Assembly: GCF_002127265.1 (NCBI RefSeq)
Contig: NZ_NFUU01000003.1
Location: 505,055 to 569,054, forward strand
Length of the DNA: 64,000 nt
DNA from: Hydrogenophaga sp. IBVHS1
Lineage (GTDB): Bacteria; Pseudomonadota; Gammaproteobacteria; Burkholderiales; Burkholderiaceae_C
Direction of reading: 5' to 3'
Shown here: positions 17,532 to 25,592 of the stretch, in pieces
Layout of the letters: each line of letters opens with the position of its first letter
Position numbering within the stretch: the stretch's first letter is position 1
Notes under the pieces: model-generated
What the model was told of the DNA's origin: nothing
The model's database searches: none
What the model saw: only the letters and a program-made list of their open reading frames with translations
Translations under genes and position numbers: made by a program

Positions 17532-18827
17532 ATGCCGCTCGAATCTTCCGCCATCGTCAGCCGCCCGGAGGCGCCCCCCACCGACGCGTGGCGCGACCCG
17601 CTGGGCCTGTTGCTGGCCTCCACCGGCGAAGGCGTGTTCGGCGTGGACCTGGACGGTCTTTGCGTCTTCATCAACCATGCCGGCGCCCGCATGATCGGCT
17701 TCGTGCCCGACGAGCTGCTGGGTTGCAACATGCACGAGCTCACCCACCATTCGCATGCCGACGGCCTGCACTACCCGGTGGAAGACTGCCCGATCTTCAA
17801 CGCCTTTCGCCAGGGCCTGCCCTGCCGCATCGACAGCGAGGTGTTCTGGCGCCGCGATGGCACGTCGTTCCCGGTCGAGTACTCCAGCCACCCGATCGTG
17901 GACGGCGGCCAGGTGCGTGGCGCGGTGGTGACCTTTGTCGACATCACCGAGCGCAAGCGTGCCGCCGACGCGCTGCGGCGCGCCAAGGATGAGCTGGAAG
18001 AGCGCGTGCGCGAGCGCACACTCGCACTGGAGACGGCGCTGAAACAAGTGCGTGAACTGGCAGCGTGGTCTGAGACCGTGCGCGAGGACGAGCGCACTCG
18101 CATCGCCCGCGAGGTGCACGACGAGCTGGGCAGCCTGCTGGTGGCGCTCAAGATGGACGTGAACTGGATGGACAAGCGCCTGGCCGAACAGGAGCAGCGA
18201 ACCGCCGAAGCCGCGCACGACATGCGCGACCGCATGCGCTGCAAATGCCAGAACATGAGCCGACTGATCGAGAACGCGGTGGACAACGTCGGCCGCATCA
18301 TCACCGACCTGCGCCCCAGCATCCTGGACCACCAGGGCCTGTGGGCTGCGCTGGAATGGCAGGCGCAGGAATTCGTGCAGTCGGCCGAGATGGCCCTGGA
18401 TTGGTGCACGGCCGTGAGCGACGAGCCCGACCCTCCCGAACCGCTGGCCATGGCGGTGTTCCGAATCTTTCAGGAAATGCTCAGCAACGTCGGCCGCCAC
18501 GCCAGTGCCGACCGCCTGAGTGTGGACATCGTCGTGCAGGAGACCGTGCTGCGCCTGACGGTGCAAGACAATGGCGTGGGCGCACCAGCGCAGGCCTTTG
18601 AAGCCGCAGATGCCTACGGCGTGATGGGCATGCGCGAGCGGGCGAGGCATTTCGGCGGCGACATACAAATCGACAGCGCACCAGGAAGGGGCACGCGAAT
18701 GTGTTTGACTTTGACGCTTCCCCCCGCGCCGCCTGCGGCGTCACCCCCACGGGGGGCGACACCAGAGGCCCGTCCTGAGCCTGTCGAAGGGCGGTTCCTC
18801 GGTGTCCCTGGATCGGAGCACCCATGA
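17532..18827 (+). CDS. PAS-domain sensor histidine kinase (NarX/DegS class)
   Basis: A 431-residue cytosolic kinase with no clear membrane segments. A PAS domain spans about residues 25-140 (GVFGVDLDGLCVFINHAGARMIG to VTFVDITERK). A coiled coil of about 40 residues follows, then a HisKA_3 dimerisation box with phospho-acceptor H196 in IAREVHDELG, and an HATPase domain ending GYGVMGMRERARHFGG-like with DNGVGA. The last 35 residues are a proline-rich tail encoded by a dispersed repeat and are probably not functional. The stop overlaps the regulator start (ATGA). It probably senses a cytoplasmic nitrogen or redox signal for the adjacent cyanate genes; that is inference from position. Confidence 0.88.
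   Translation: MPLESSAIVSRPEAPPTDAWRDPLGLLLASTGEGVFGVDLDGLCVFINHAGARMIGFVPDELLGCNMHELTHHSHADGLHYPVEDCPIFNAFRQGLPCRIDSEVFWRRDGTSFPVEYSSHPIVDGGQVRGAVVTFVDITERKRAADALRRAKDELEERVRERTLALETALKQVRELAAWSETVREDERTRIAREVHDELGSLLVALKMDVNWMDKRLAEQEQRTAEAAHDMRDRMRCKCQNMSRLIENAVDNVGRIITDLRPSILDHQGLWAALEWQAQEFVQSAEMALDWCTAVSDEPDPPEPLAMAVFRIFQEMLSNVGRHASADRLSVDIVVQETVLRLTVQDNGVGAPAQAFEAADAYGVMGMRERARHFGGDIQIDSAPGRGTRMCLTLTLPPAPPAASPPRGATPEARPEPVEGRFLGVPGSEHP
18719..18793. repeat. Dispersed repeats read into the kinase C-terminus
   Basis: Two repeat types lie side by side: CCCCCGCGCCGCCTGCGGCG followed by TCACCCCCACGGGGGG (18721-18757), and CCTGAGCCTGTCGAAGGGC (about 18774-18792). The first type recurs at 49758-49795. 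The second is a motif I know as widespread in Comamonadaceae genomes. Here both are translated as the last residues of the kinase. Confidence 0.7.
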
Positions 18828-19507
18828 ACACATCGTTTGATCTTCTGGCCGAAACCATCCGCGTGCTCATCGGCGACGACCACCGCATCGTGCGCGAAGG
18901 GCTCAAACAGATCCTGGCGGACGCGCCCGACGTGCAGGTGGTGGCCGAAGCGCAGACCGGTGAAGAGGTGCTGGCGCAGGTGCGCGAACTGGGCGGCAGC
19001 CTGGGGCTCGATCTGGTGCTGCTCGATATCGCCATGCCCGGACTCGATGGGCTCGATGTGCTGCAGACCATCAAGCGCGAGCACCCGCGCCTGCCCGTGC
19101 TGATGCTCAGCACCTACCCGGAGAAGCAGTACGCGGTGCGCTGCATTCGCCTGGGGGCCTGCGGCTACCTGAACAAAAGCGCCGACCCTGACGACATGCT
19201 GGCGGCGGTGCGCAAGGCCGCGGGTGGTGCGGTGTTCGTGAGCCAGGCCACGGCCGAGGCGCTGGCCGCCGCCGTGGGCAGCACCGGCGCGCAGGCCGGG
19301 CCCGAAGCGCTCTCGCACCGCGAGTACCAGGTGTACCGCTTGCTCACGCAGGGCCGCACCGTGAGCGAGATTGGTGCACAGCTGGGCCTGGCGCCCAACA
19401 CGGTGAGCACCTACCGCGCGCGCATCCTGGAAAAGACCGGCGCGAAGAACGACGTGGAGCTCGCGCTGTACGCCGAGCGCCACGCCCGCGCGCCCAAAAC
19501 CGCCTGA
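18824..19507 (+). CDS. NarL/FixJ-type response regulator
   Basis: A 227-residue regulator. The receiver domain (residues 12-130) has the acidic pair in IGDDH, phospho-acceptor D68 in LVLLDIAMPG, and the KSA loop lysine (NKSADP). A LuxR-type helix-turn-helix (LSHREYQVYRLLTQGRTVSEIGAQLGLAPNTVSTYRARI) occupies residues 160-210. It is coupled to the upstream kinase by an ATGA overlap, so the two form a pair. A perfect 8-bp inverted repeat lies 12 bp after its stop and just before the cyanate operon's sigma-54 promoter, which makes that operon its likely target. Confidence 0.92.
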   Translation: MNTSFDLLAETIRVLIGDDHRIVREGLKQILADAPDVQVVAEAQTGEEVLAQVRELGGSLGLDLVLLDIAMPGLDGLDVLQTIKREHPRLPVLMLSTYPEKQYAVRCIRLGACGYLNKSADPDDMLAAVRKAAGGAVFVSQATAEALAAAVGSTGAQAGPEALSHREYQVYRLLTQGRTVSEIGAQLGLAPNTVSTYRARILEKTGAKNDVELALYAERHARAPKTA

Positions 19508-19519
19508 ACGGCGCGGATT

Positions 19520-19537
19520 TGTAGGGCTGGCCCTACA
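19520..19537. promoter_or_regulatory. Inverted repeat, candidate response-regulator operator
   Basis: TGTAGGGC and GCCCTACA flank TG as a perfect 8-bp inverted repeat. It lies about 67 bp upstream of the predicted sigma-54 promoter and immediately after a LuxR-type regulator gene. A Rho-independent terminator is less likely because no T-run follows. Confidence 0.5.
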
Positions 19538-19603
19538 CGGCGTCGTCAGGCGTCCCACGAAATCCGGCAGGACGCCGCCCGACGGTCGCGCTGGCACGGG
19601 TTC

Positions 19604-19619
19604 TGGCCCGTTGCTTGCA
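19604..19619 (+). promoter_or_regulatory. Sigma-54 promoter of the cyanate operon
   Basis: TGGCCC-GTTGC-TTGCA matches the RpoN consensus (GG at -24, GC at -12, correct spacing). It lies 35 bp before the ATG of the substrate-binding protein. Sigma-54 control fits nitrogen-limited expression. Confidence 0.7.
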
Positions 19620-19653
19620 AATGCCACCTCGTCTTCAACTCACGAGGTGCGCC

Positions 19654-21063
19654 ATGTCCGAATTCTTCGATCCCTACAACGCCGACCGTCCGCTCATGAT
19701 GAAGTGCAGCTGCGGGCGCGACCACACCGTGGCCGACCACCACGCCGAAGTGGCCGCCGACGGTGCGGCGATCGAGCTGCGCCAGCGCAGCGAGACCGCC
19801 GAGTTCGAGGCCTACAGCAACGAGTTCATTGAAGCGACGCTGGTCAAGGCGCTGTTCCCGCACGACGAAGTGCGTCGCCGCTTCCTGCGCGCGGTGGGCA
19901 AGGGCACGGCGATGGCCGCCATTGCCAGCGTGCTGCCGGTGACCAGCCTGCAGGCCATGGCGCAGGAGAAGCAGGGCGCGCTGGAGAAGACCAACCTCAA
20001 GATCGGCTTCATTCCCATCACCTGCGCCACGCCGCTGATCATGGCGCACCCGCTGGGCTTCTACAGCAAGCAGGGCCTGAATGTGGAAGTCACCAAGACG
20101 GCCGGCTGGGCCCTGGTGCGCGACAAGATGATCAACAAGGAGTACGACGCCTCGCACTTCCTTTCGCCCATGCCACTGGCGATCAGCCTGGGCCTGGGCA
20201 GCAATGCCGTGCCGATGAACGTGGCCACGGTGCAGAACATCAACGGCCAGGCGATCACGCTGGCGCTGAAGCACAAGGACAACCGCGATCCAAAGAACTG
20301 GAAGGGCTTCAAGTTCGGCATCCCGTTCGATTATTCGATGCACAACTTTTTGCTGCGCTACTACCTGGCCGAGAACGGCCTGAACCCGGACACCGACGTG
20401 CAGCTGCGCGTGATCCCGCCGGCCGAGATGGTGGCCAACCTGCGCGCCGGCAACATCGACGGCTTCCTCGGCCCCGATCCGTTCAACCAACGCGCCGTGT
20501 TCGATGAAGTGGGCTTCATCCACGTGCTCACCAAAGACCTCTGGAACGGCCACCCCTGCTGCGCCTTCGGCACCAGCACCGAGTTCATCCAGAAGAACCC
20601 CAACACCTTCGCGGCGCTCTACCGTGCGGTGCTCACCTCGGCCGCCATGGCGCGAGACCCGAAGAACCGCGAGCTCATTGCCAAGGTGATCGCGCCCAGC
20701 CAGTACCTGAACCAGCCCGAGGCCGTGCTCACGCAGGTGCTCACCGGCCGCTTCGCCGACGGCCTGGGCAAGATCCAGACCGTGCCGGATCGCGCCGACT
20801 TCGACCCGATGCCCTGGCAGAGCATGGCCGTTTGGATGCTCACGCAGATGCAGCGCTGGGGCTACATCAAGGGCGATGTCGACTACAAGCAGGTGGCCGA
20901 GAAGGTGTTCCTGATCACCGATGCGCGCAAGTACATGAAGGACCTGGGCCAGCCGTTCGCGCCGGGTTCGGGCTACACGAAGCACACCATCATGGGCAAG
21001 CCGTTCGATGCCGCAAAGCCCGCCGAGTATTTGAAGAGCTTCGCCATCAGCAAGGCGGCCTGA
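19654..21063 (+). CDS. ABC transporter substrate-binding protein (NrtA/CynA type, probably cyanate)
   Basis: A 469-residue periplasmic binding protein of the CmpA/NrtA family. An unusual 70-residue N-terminal extension contains a short Cys motif (MMKCSCGRDHTV). A twin-arginine-like signal follows (RRRFLRAVGKGTAMAAIASVLPV), then the binding fold from LKIGFIPITCATPLIMAHPLGFY to the end. Homologues bind nitrate, bicarbonate or cyanate. Cyanate is favoured here because the operon continues with permease, ATPase and cyanase. GAGGTG precedes the ATG at 19654. Expression probably comes from the sigma-54 promoter at 19604. Confidence 0.85.
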   Translation: MSEFFDPYNADRPLMMKCSCGRDHTVADHHAEVAADGAAIELRQRSETAEFEAYSNEFIEATLVKALFPHDEVRRRFLRAVGKGTAMAAIASVLPVTSLQAMAQEKQGALEKTNLKIGFIPITCATPLIMAHPLGFYSKQGLNVEVTKTAGWALVRDKMINKEYDASHFLSPMPLAISLGLGSNAVPMNVATVQNINGQAITLALKHKDNRDPKNWKGFKFGIPFDYSMHNFLLRYYLAENGLNPDTDVQLRVIPPAEMVANLRAGNIDGFLGPDPFNQRAVFDEVGFIHVLTKDLWNGHPCCAFGTSTEFIQKNPNTFAALYRAVLTSAAMARDPKNRELIAKVIAPSQYLNQPEAVLTQVLTGRFADGLGKIQTVPDRADFDPMPWQSMAVWMLTQMQRWGYIKGDVDYKQVAEKVFLITDARKYMKDLGQPFAPGSGYTKHTIMGKPFDAAKPAEYLKSFAISKAA

Positions 21064-21065
21064 CC

Positions 21066-21929
21066 ATGAAGGCGGCCACCCTCAACCTGCGCGCCGCGCT
21101 GGTGTCGCTGCTCATCTTCTTCGTGTTCGTGGGAGCGTGGCAGCTCTCGACCACGGGGCCGAGCATCGGCGGTGCTTCGGCCGGCATGACGGCCGAGGAG
21201 ATCGAGTACGCGAAGATGATGGGCAAGGACCCCGGTGCCGCCAAGAGCACCGGTTTCCCGCCACCCATCGAGGTGGCCAAGGCCAGTTGGGAGCACCTGT
21301 CCGACCCGTTCTACGACAAGGGTCCGAACGACAAGGGCATCGGCATCCAGCTCGCGCATTCTCTGGCGCGCGTGGGTCTGGGTTTCCTGCTGGCCATGGC
21401 GGTGGCGATTCCTCTGGGCTTCCTCATCGGCATGTCGCCGCTCATGCGCAAGGCGTTTGATCCCTTCGTGCAGGTCTTGAAGCCCATCAGCCCGCTGGCC
21501 TGGATGCCACTCGCGCTCTACACGCTGAAAGACTCGGACGTGAGCGGCATCTTCGTCATCTTCATCTGCTCGGTCTGGCCCATGCTGATCAACACCGCGT
21601 TCGGTGTGGCCTCGGTCAAGCGGGAATGGCTCAACGTGGCCAGCACACTGGAGGTGAACCCGATCCGCAAAGCCTTTCAGGTGATCCTGCCTGCGGCCGC
21701 GCCCACCATCCTCACCGGCATGCGCATCAGCATGGGCATTGCGTGGCTGGTGATCGTGGCCGCCGAGATGCTGGTCGGCGGCACGGGGGTGGGCTACTTC
21801 GTGTGGAACGAGTGGAACAACCTCTCGCTCACCAATGTGATCTTCGCGGTGCTGCTCATCGGTGTGGTCGGCATGCTGCTCGACCTCATGTTCGCCCAGC
21901 TCCAGAAGGCGGTGACCTATGTGGAGTGA
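21066..21929 (+). CDS. ABC transporter permease (NrtB/CynB type)
   Basis: A 287-residue inner-membrane subunit with six hydrophobic helices and the EAA loop around VKREWLNVASTLEVNPIRKAF, where the ATPase docks. A 60-residue loop after the first helix (SIGGASAGM to FYDKGPNDKG) would face the periplasm. The ATG lies two bases after the stop of the binding protein gene, and the 3' end overlaps the ATPase gene by 11 bp. It is part of the probable cyanate importer. Confidence 0.88.
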   Translation: MKAATLNLRAALVSLLIFFVFVGAWQLSTTGPSIGGASAGMTAEEIEYAKMMGKDPGAAKSTGFPPPIEVAKASWEHLSDPFYDKGPNDKGIGIQLAHSLARVGLGFLLAMAVAIPLGFLIGMSPLMRKAFDPFVQVLKPISPLAWMPLALYTLKDSDVSGIFVIFICSVWPMLINTAFGVASVKREWLNVASTLEVNPIRKAFQVILPAAAPTILTGMRISMGIAWLVIVAAEMLVGGTGVGYFVWNEWNNLSLTNVIFAVLLIGVVGMLLDLMFAQLQKAVTYVE

Positions 21930-22791
21930 CACCAGCGCCCGCGAAAGCGCGGTAGCCCCGAAGCCTGCCGCACCGGCTCCAACGAAAGCTCACAAGATGA
22001 CCGGCTTCCTCCAGGTTGAAAAACTCGCCAAGGCCTACCAGGCCGACAAACCGGTGTTTGCCGATGTGTCCTTCGCGATCGACAAGGGCGAGTTCGTCTG
22101 CATCATCGGCCACAGCGGCTGCGGCAAGACCACCATCCTCAACGTGCTGGCGGGCCTGGACACCGCCACGTCCGGCCACTGCTTCATGGACGGTCGCGAG
22201 ATCAGCGGCCCCAGCCTGGAACGCGGCGTGGTGTTCCAGAGCCATGCGCTCATGCCCTGGCTCACGGTGCGGCAGAACATCGCTTTCGCGGTCAAGTCGC
22301 GCTGGCCCGACTGGGGCCGTGCCGCGGTCAACCAGCACGTCGAAAAGTTCGTGGCGCTGGTCGGCCTGAGCCCGGCCATCGACAAGAAGCCGAGTCAGCT
22401 CTCGGGCGGCATGAAGCAGCGTGTGGGCATTGCGCGTGCCTTTGCCATCCAGCCCAAGATGCTGCTGCTCGACGAGCCGTTTGGCGCGCTCGACGCGCTC
22501 ACGCGCGGCACCATTCAGGACGAGCTGATGGGCATCGTGCGCGAAACGCAGCAGACCGTCTTCATGATCACGCACGACGTGGACGAAGCCATTCTGCTGG
22601 CCGACCGCATCCTTCTCATGAGCAACGGCAACGAGGGCCCGAACGGCTACGTGGCCGGTGGCATGGCCGAGGTGGTGGTGAACCCGCTGCCGCGCGAGCG
22701 CACACGCGCGCTGTTGCACCACCTCGATGGCTACTACGAGCTGCGCAATCACATTGTCGATTTCCTGGTCAGCAGGGCAAAAGCCCACTGA
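21919..22791 (+). CDS. ABC transporter ATP-binding protein (NrtD/CynD type)
   Basis: A 290-residue ATPase with Walker A GHSGCGKTT, signature LSGGMKQR, and Walker B MLLLDEPFGALD followed by the H-loop MITHDVDEA. The first 26 residues are a low-complexity Ala/Pro tail, and the conserved domain begins at MTGFLQVEKL, so an ATG at 21997 is an alternative start. The longer form is listed because it overlaps the permease stop in a typical coupled arrangement. It supplies energy to the probable cyanate importer. Confidence 0.88.
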   Translation: MWSDTSARESAVAPKPAAPAPTKAHKMTGFLQVEKLAKAYQADKPVFADVSFAIDKGEFVCIIGHSGCGKTTILNVLAGLDTATSGHCFMDGREISGPSLERGVVFQSHALMPWLTVRQNIAFAVKSRWPDWGRAAVNQHVEKFVALVGLSPAIDKKPSQLSGGMKQRVGIARAFAIQPKMLLLDEPFGALDALTRGTIQDELMGIVRETQQTVFMITHDVDEAILLADRILLMSNGNEGPNGYVAGGMAEVVVNPLPRERTRALLHHLDGYYELRNHIVDFLVSRAKAH

Positions 22792-22831
22792 CCGTCTTTC
22801 ATCCTTCTTTCAACACACAAAGAGGCAACCC

Positions 22832-23275
22832 ATGAGCCGACTCGACGTCACCGAAAAGATCATCACCACCAAAGTCACCAAGGGCCTGAGCTGGGCCGAC
22901 GTGGCGAAGAAGGTGGGCCAGTCCAAGGAATGGACCACCGCGCTGTGCCTGGGCCAGATGACCGCCACGCCGGCGCAAGCGAAGGTGCTGGGCAAGATCT
23001 TCGGCCTGTCCACCGACGAACAGAAGTGGCTGCAGGTCGTGCCCTACAAGGGCTCACTGCCCACCTCGGTGCCCACCGATCCGCTGATCTACCGCTTCTA
23101 CGAACTGGTCAGCGTCTATGGCACCACCTTCAAGGAACTCATCCACGAAGAGTTTGGCGACGGCATCATGAGCGCGATCGATTTCAAGATGGACATGCAG
23201 CGCCAAGCCGACCCGAACGGCGACCGCGTGAACATCGTGATGTCGGGCAAATTTCTCCCCTACAAGCAGTACTGA
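22832..23275 (+). CDS. cynS: Cyanate hydratase (cyanase)
   Basis: A 147-residue enzyme that converts cyanate and bicarbonate to ammonia and CO2 via carbamate. All three catalytic residues are visible: R88 and E91 in [12 protein letters not shown] and S114 in [10 protein letters not shown], equivalent to R96, E99 and S122 of E. coli. The N-terminal helix bundle resembles a DNA-binding fold, as in other cyanases. AGAGG precedes the ATG. It is fourth in the operon, so imported cyanate is hydrolysed directly to usable nitrogen. Confidence 0.96.
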   Translation: MSRLDVTEKIITTKVTKGLSWADVAKKVGQSKEWTTALCLGQMTATPAQAKVLGKIFGLSTDEQKWLQVVPYKGSLPTSVPTDPLIYRFYELVSVYGTTFKELIHEEFGDGIMSAIDFKMDMQRQADPNGDRVNIVMSGKFLPYKQY

Positions 23276-23742
23276 TGGAGCCGCGCCCGCCGCTGCCACC
23301 CTTCACCGCCGAAACCGCCGCGCAGAAGGTGCGCATGGCCGAGGACGCGTGGAATTCGCGCGACCCCGACCGCGTGGTGAAGGTCTACACGGAGGACACG
23401 CGCTGGCGCAACCGTGCGGAGTTCCCGGTGGGTCGCGATCAGGTGCATGCGTTTCTGGTGCGCAAGTGGGCCAGGGAACTGGACTACCGGCTCATCAAGG
23501 AGCTGTGGGCGTTTGACGCAAACCGCATCGCCGTGCGCTTCGTCTACGAATGGCACGACGACTCGGGCCAATGGTTCCGTTCGCACGGCAACGAGAACTG
23601 GCAGTTCAATGAGCACGGTTACATGGCACAGCGTCACGCGAGCATCAACGACCGGCCGATCTCTGAAGGCGAACGGCTGTTCCATTGGCCATTGGGGCGG
23701 CGGCCGGACGAGCACGCGAGCTTGAGTGCGCTGGGGCTCTGA
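23275..23742 (+). CDS. DUF1348 (NTF2/SnoaL-like) protein coupled to cyanase
   Basis: A 155-residue protein of the NTF2-like alpha+beta cone fold. It has [30 protein letters not shown] at the start and [23 protein letters not shown] in the middle, the pattern of DUF1348 proteins. Its ATG shares a base with the cynS stop (TGATG), so it is translated with cyanase. No biochemical role is known to me; a link to cyanate, for example handling carbamate or a co-product, is only suggested by the coupling. It converges with ampR, nine bases apart. Confidence 0.8.
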   Translation: MEPRPPLPPFTAETAAQKVRMAEDAWNSRDPDRVVKVYTEDTRWRNRAEFPVGRDQVHAFLVRKWARELDYRLIKELWAFDANRIAVRFVYEWHDDSGQWFRSHGNENWQFNEHGYMAQRHASINDRPISEGERLFHWPLGRRPDEHASLSALGL

Positions 23743-23751
23743 TCGGCAAAT

Positions 23752-24609
23752 TCAACTGGCGGGCGCTTCCAGCCAGTCCTGGAACGCCTTCATGGCCGCC
23801 GTCTTGCGCCGTGTCTTCATGCGCGTGAGCCAGTAGCCGCCCACGTCCACCTCGACATCGAACAAGCGCACCAGGCGCCCGCTCTGCAGGTCGCGGGAAA
23901 ACATCGGCACCGGCAGCAGCGCCACGCCGGCGCCTTGTGCCGCTGCTTCGGCCAGCACCTGCGAGGTGTCGAAAACCGGTCCCGTGAGCAGAGGCAAGTG
24001 CGCGCCCGCGGCTTCGAACCACTGCCCCCACTCGTCCGAACGGTAGGAACGCAGCAGCGTCTCGCGCCCGAGATCGCCCACGGTGCGGATGCGGTGCGAC
24101 AGCGAGGGTGCGCACATGGGCGCAAGCGGTGCCGCCATCAGGTGCCGCGTCTGCAGACCCGGCCACTGCCCATCACCGAAACGGATCGCGCAGTCCAGCC
24201 CCTCGGCCGCGAGGTCGATGCGGTTGTTGTGCGTGAACAGACGAAGTTCCACGAAGGGGTGGCGCGCCTGGAAATCGCGCAGCCGAGGCAGCAACCACCC
24301 CACGGCAAAGGTGCCCACCGCGCCCACCGACAGCACTTCGCGCTTGTGCGCACTCTTGAAGCTCTCCAGCGTGGCCGACACGCGCGTGAACGCCTCCACC
24401 AGCGTGGGCAGCAAGGCCATGCCTTCGTCGGTGAGCATGAGCCCGCGCGGCACGCGCCGGAACAGCGGCTTGCCCAGGCGCTGCTCGAGATTCTTCACGT
24501 GCTGGCTCACGGCTGTCTGCGTGAGGTTCAGTTCGTCGGCAGCGCGCGTGAAGCTCAGATGGCGCGCCGAGACTTCGAAGGCGCGCAGGGCGTTCAGTGG
24601 CAGGTCCAT
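23752..24609 (-). CDS. ampR: AmpR-like LysR regulator of the beta-lactamase
   Basis: A 285-residue LysR regulator closely patterned on AmpR. It starts LPLNALRAFEVSARHLSFTRAA with the winged helix through residue 60. The effector domain has VGTFAVGWLLPRL, FTHNNRIDLAAEGLD, LLRSYRSDEWGQWFEAAG and GGYWLTRMKTR. AmpR/PenR-type proteins bind murein peptides and activate a divergent beta-lactamase gene, which is exactly the gene order here. The start at 24609 gives the canonical N-terminus. Confidence 0.9.
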   Translation of the reverse strand: MDLPLNALRAFEVSARHLSFTRAADELNLTQTAVSQHVKNLEQRLGKPLFRRVPRGLMLTDEGMALLPTLVEAFTRVSATLESFKSAHKREVLSVGAVGTFAVGWLLPRLRDFQARHPFVELRLFTHNNRIDLAAEGLDCAIRFGDGQWPGLQTRHLMAAPLAPMCAPSLSHRIRTVGDLGRETLLRSYRSDEWGQWFEAAGAHLPLLTGPVFDTSQVLAEAAAQGAGVALLPVPMFSRDLQSGRLVRLFDVEVDVGGYWLTRMKTRRKTAAMKAFQDWLEAPAS

Positions 24610-24707
24610 GGCATCCCCAAGTTTTTCTCTGGTGAAGCCTTGATTATTTCCGTTTGAGTTTCAGGACGAACTCGACCAGGATGCGAAGCCTGTTTCAAGG
24701 AGAAAAC
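24610..24707. promoter_or_regulatory. ampR-bla divergent control region
   Basis: These 98 bp between the divergent starts should hold both promoters and the LysR-type (T-N11-A) AmpR site. An AT-rich stretch around 24640-24660 is the likely core. I cannot define the operator exactly by eye. Confidence 0.5.
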
Positions 24708-25586
24708 ATGTTTGCAAGACGCACCTTCCTGCTTACCCCCGGCGCTGGTCTGCTCTGCAGCCTGGCAGGTCTTCCCCCCGGAAATGTCTGGGCAGACACC
24801 AGCAACCTGCGCGATTCGCTGCGCGAGATCGAAGCCACCGCGCGCGGACGCCTCGGCGTTCACATCATCGACACCGCCACCGGCCGCGAGCACGGCTGGC
24901 GGTCGGACGAGCGCTTCCTCATGCTCAGTTCATTCAAGCTGCTGGCCAGCGCGCTCGTGCTCGATCGTGTGGACCGCGGCGTGGAGAAGCTGGAGCGGCG
25001 CATCCGCTATCGCAAGCAGGACCTCGTGTCCTGGTCGCCAGTGACCGAGCGCCATGTGGGCGGCGCGGGCCTGAGTCTGGCGCAACTGTGCGAGGCCACC
25101 ATCACCACCAGCGACAACACGGCCGCCAACCTCATCCTCGCCAGCTACGGAGGCCCAGCCGCCCTCACCACGTATGTGCGCGGGCTGGGCGATACGGTGA
25201 CGCGGCACGATCGCATCGAGCCCATGCTCAACAACCGTGCCGCCAGCGGCGAGCCGCTGGACACCACCTCACCGCGTGCGATGGCGCACACGGTGCGCGC
25301 GCTGCTGCTGGGCGACGCGCTCAAGCCGTCATCGCGCGAACAGTTGATGAACTGGCTGCTGGCCAACACCACCGGCGGCAAGCGCCTGCGCGCGGGCTTG
25401 CCGGCGGGATGGCGCATCGGCGAGAAAACCGGTACCGCCAACGACGACGCCAACGACATCGGCATGGCGATGCCGCCGCAGCGCGCGCCCATCATCGTGA
25501 CGGCCTACCTGGCGGAAAGCCGCACCGATGCGGCAACCCGAGAAGCCGCGCTGGCGAGTGTGGGGCGGTTGCTGGCGCAGGCCTGA
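24708..25586 (+). CDS. Class A serine beta-lactamase
   Basis: A 292-residue periplasmic beta-lactam hydrolase. The N-terminal 29 residues form a signal peptide beginning MFARRTFLL (twin-arginine-like) with cleavage near VWA-DTS. All class A motifs are present: SxxK at S74-K77, SDN at 135-137, ExxLN at E171, and KTG at 240-242. AAGGAG precedes the ATG at 24708. The divergent ampR implies induction by cell-wall fragments. The spectrum (penicillinase or carbapenemase) cannot be judged from sequence alone; I see no close named allele. Confidence 0.93.
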   Translation: MFARRTFLLTPGAGLLCSLAGLPPGNVWADTSNLRDSLREIEATARGRLGVHIIDTATGREHGWRSDERFLMLSSFKLLASALVLDRVDRGVEKLERRIRYRKQDLVSWSPVTERHVGGAGLSLAQLCEATITTSDNTAANLILASYGGPAALTTYVRGLGDTVTRHDRIEPMLNNRAASGEPLDTTSPRAMAHTVRALLLGDALKPSSREQLMNWLLANTTGGKRLRAGLPAGWRIGEKTGTANDDANDIGMAMPPQRAPIIVTAYLAESRTDAATREAALASVGRLLAQA

Positions 25587-25592
25587 GTCGGC

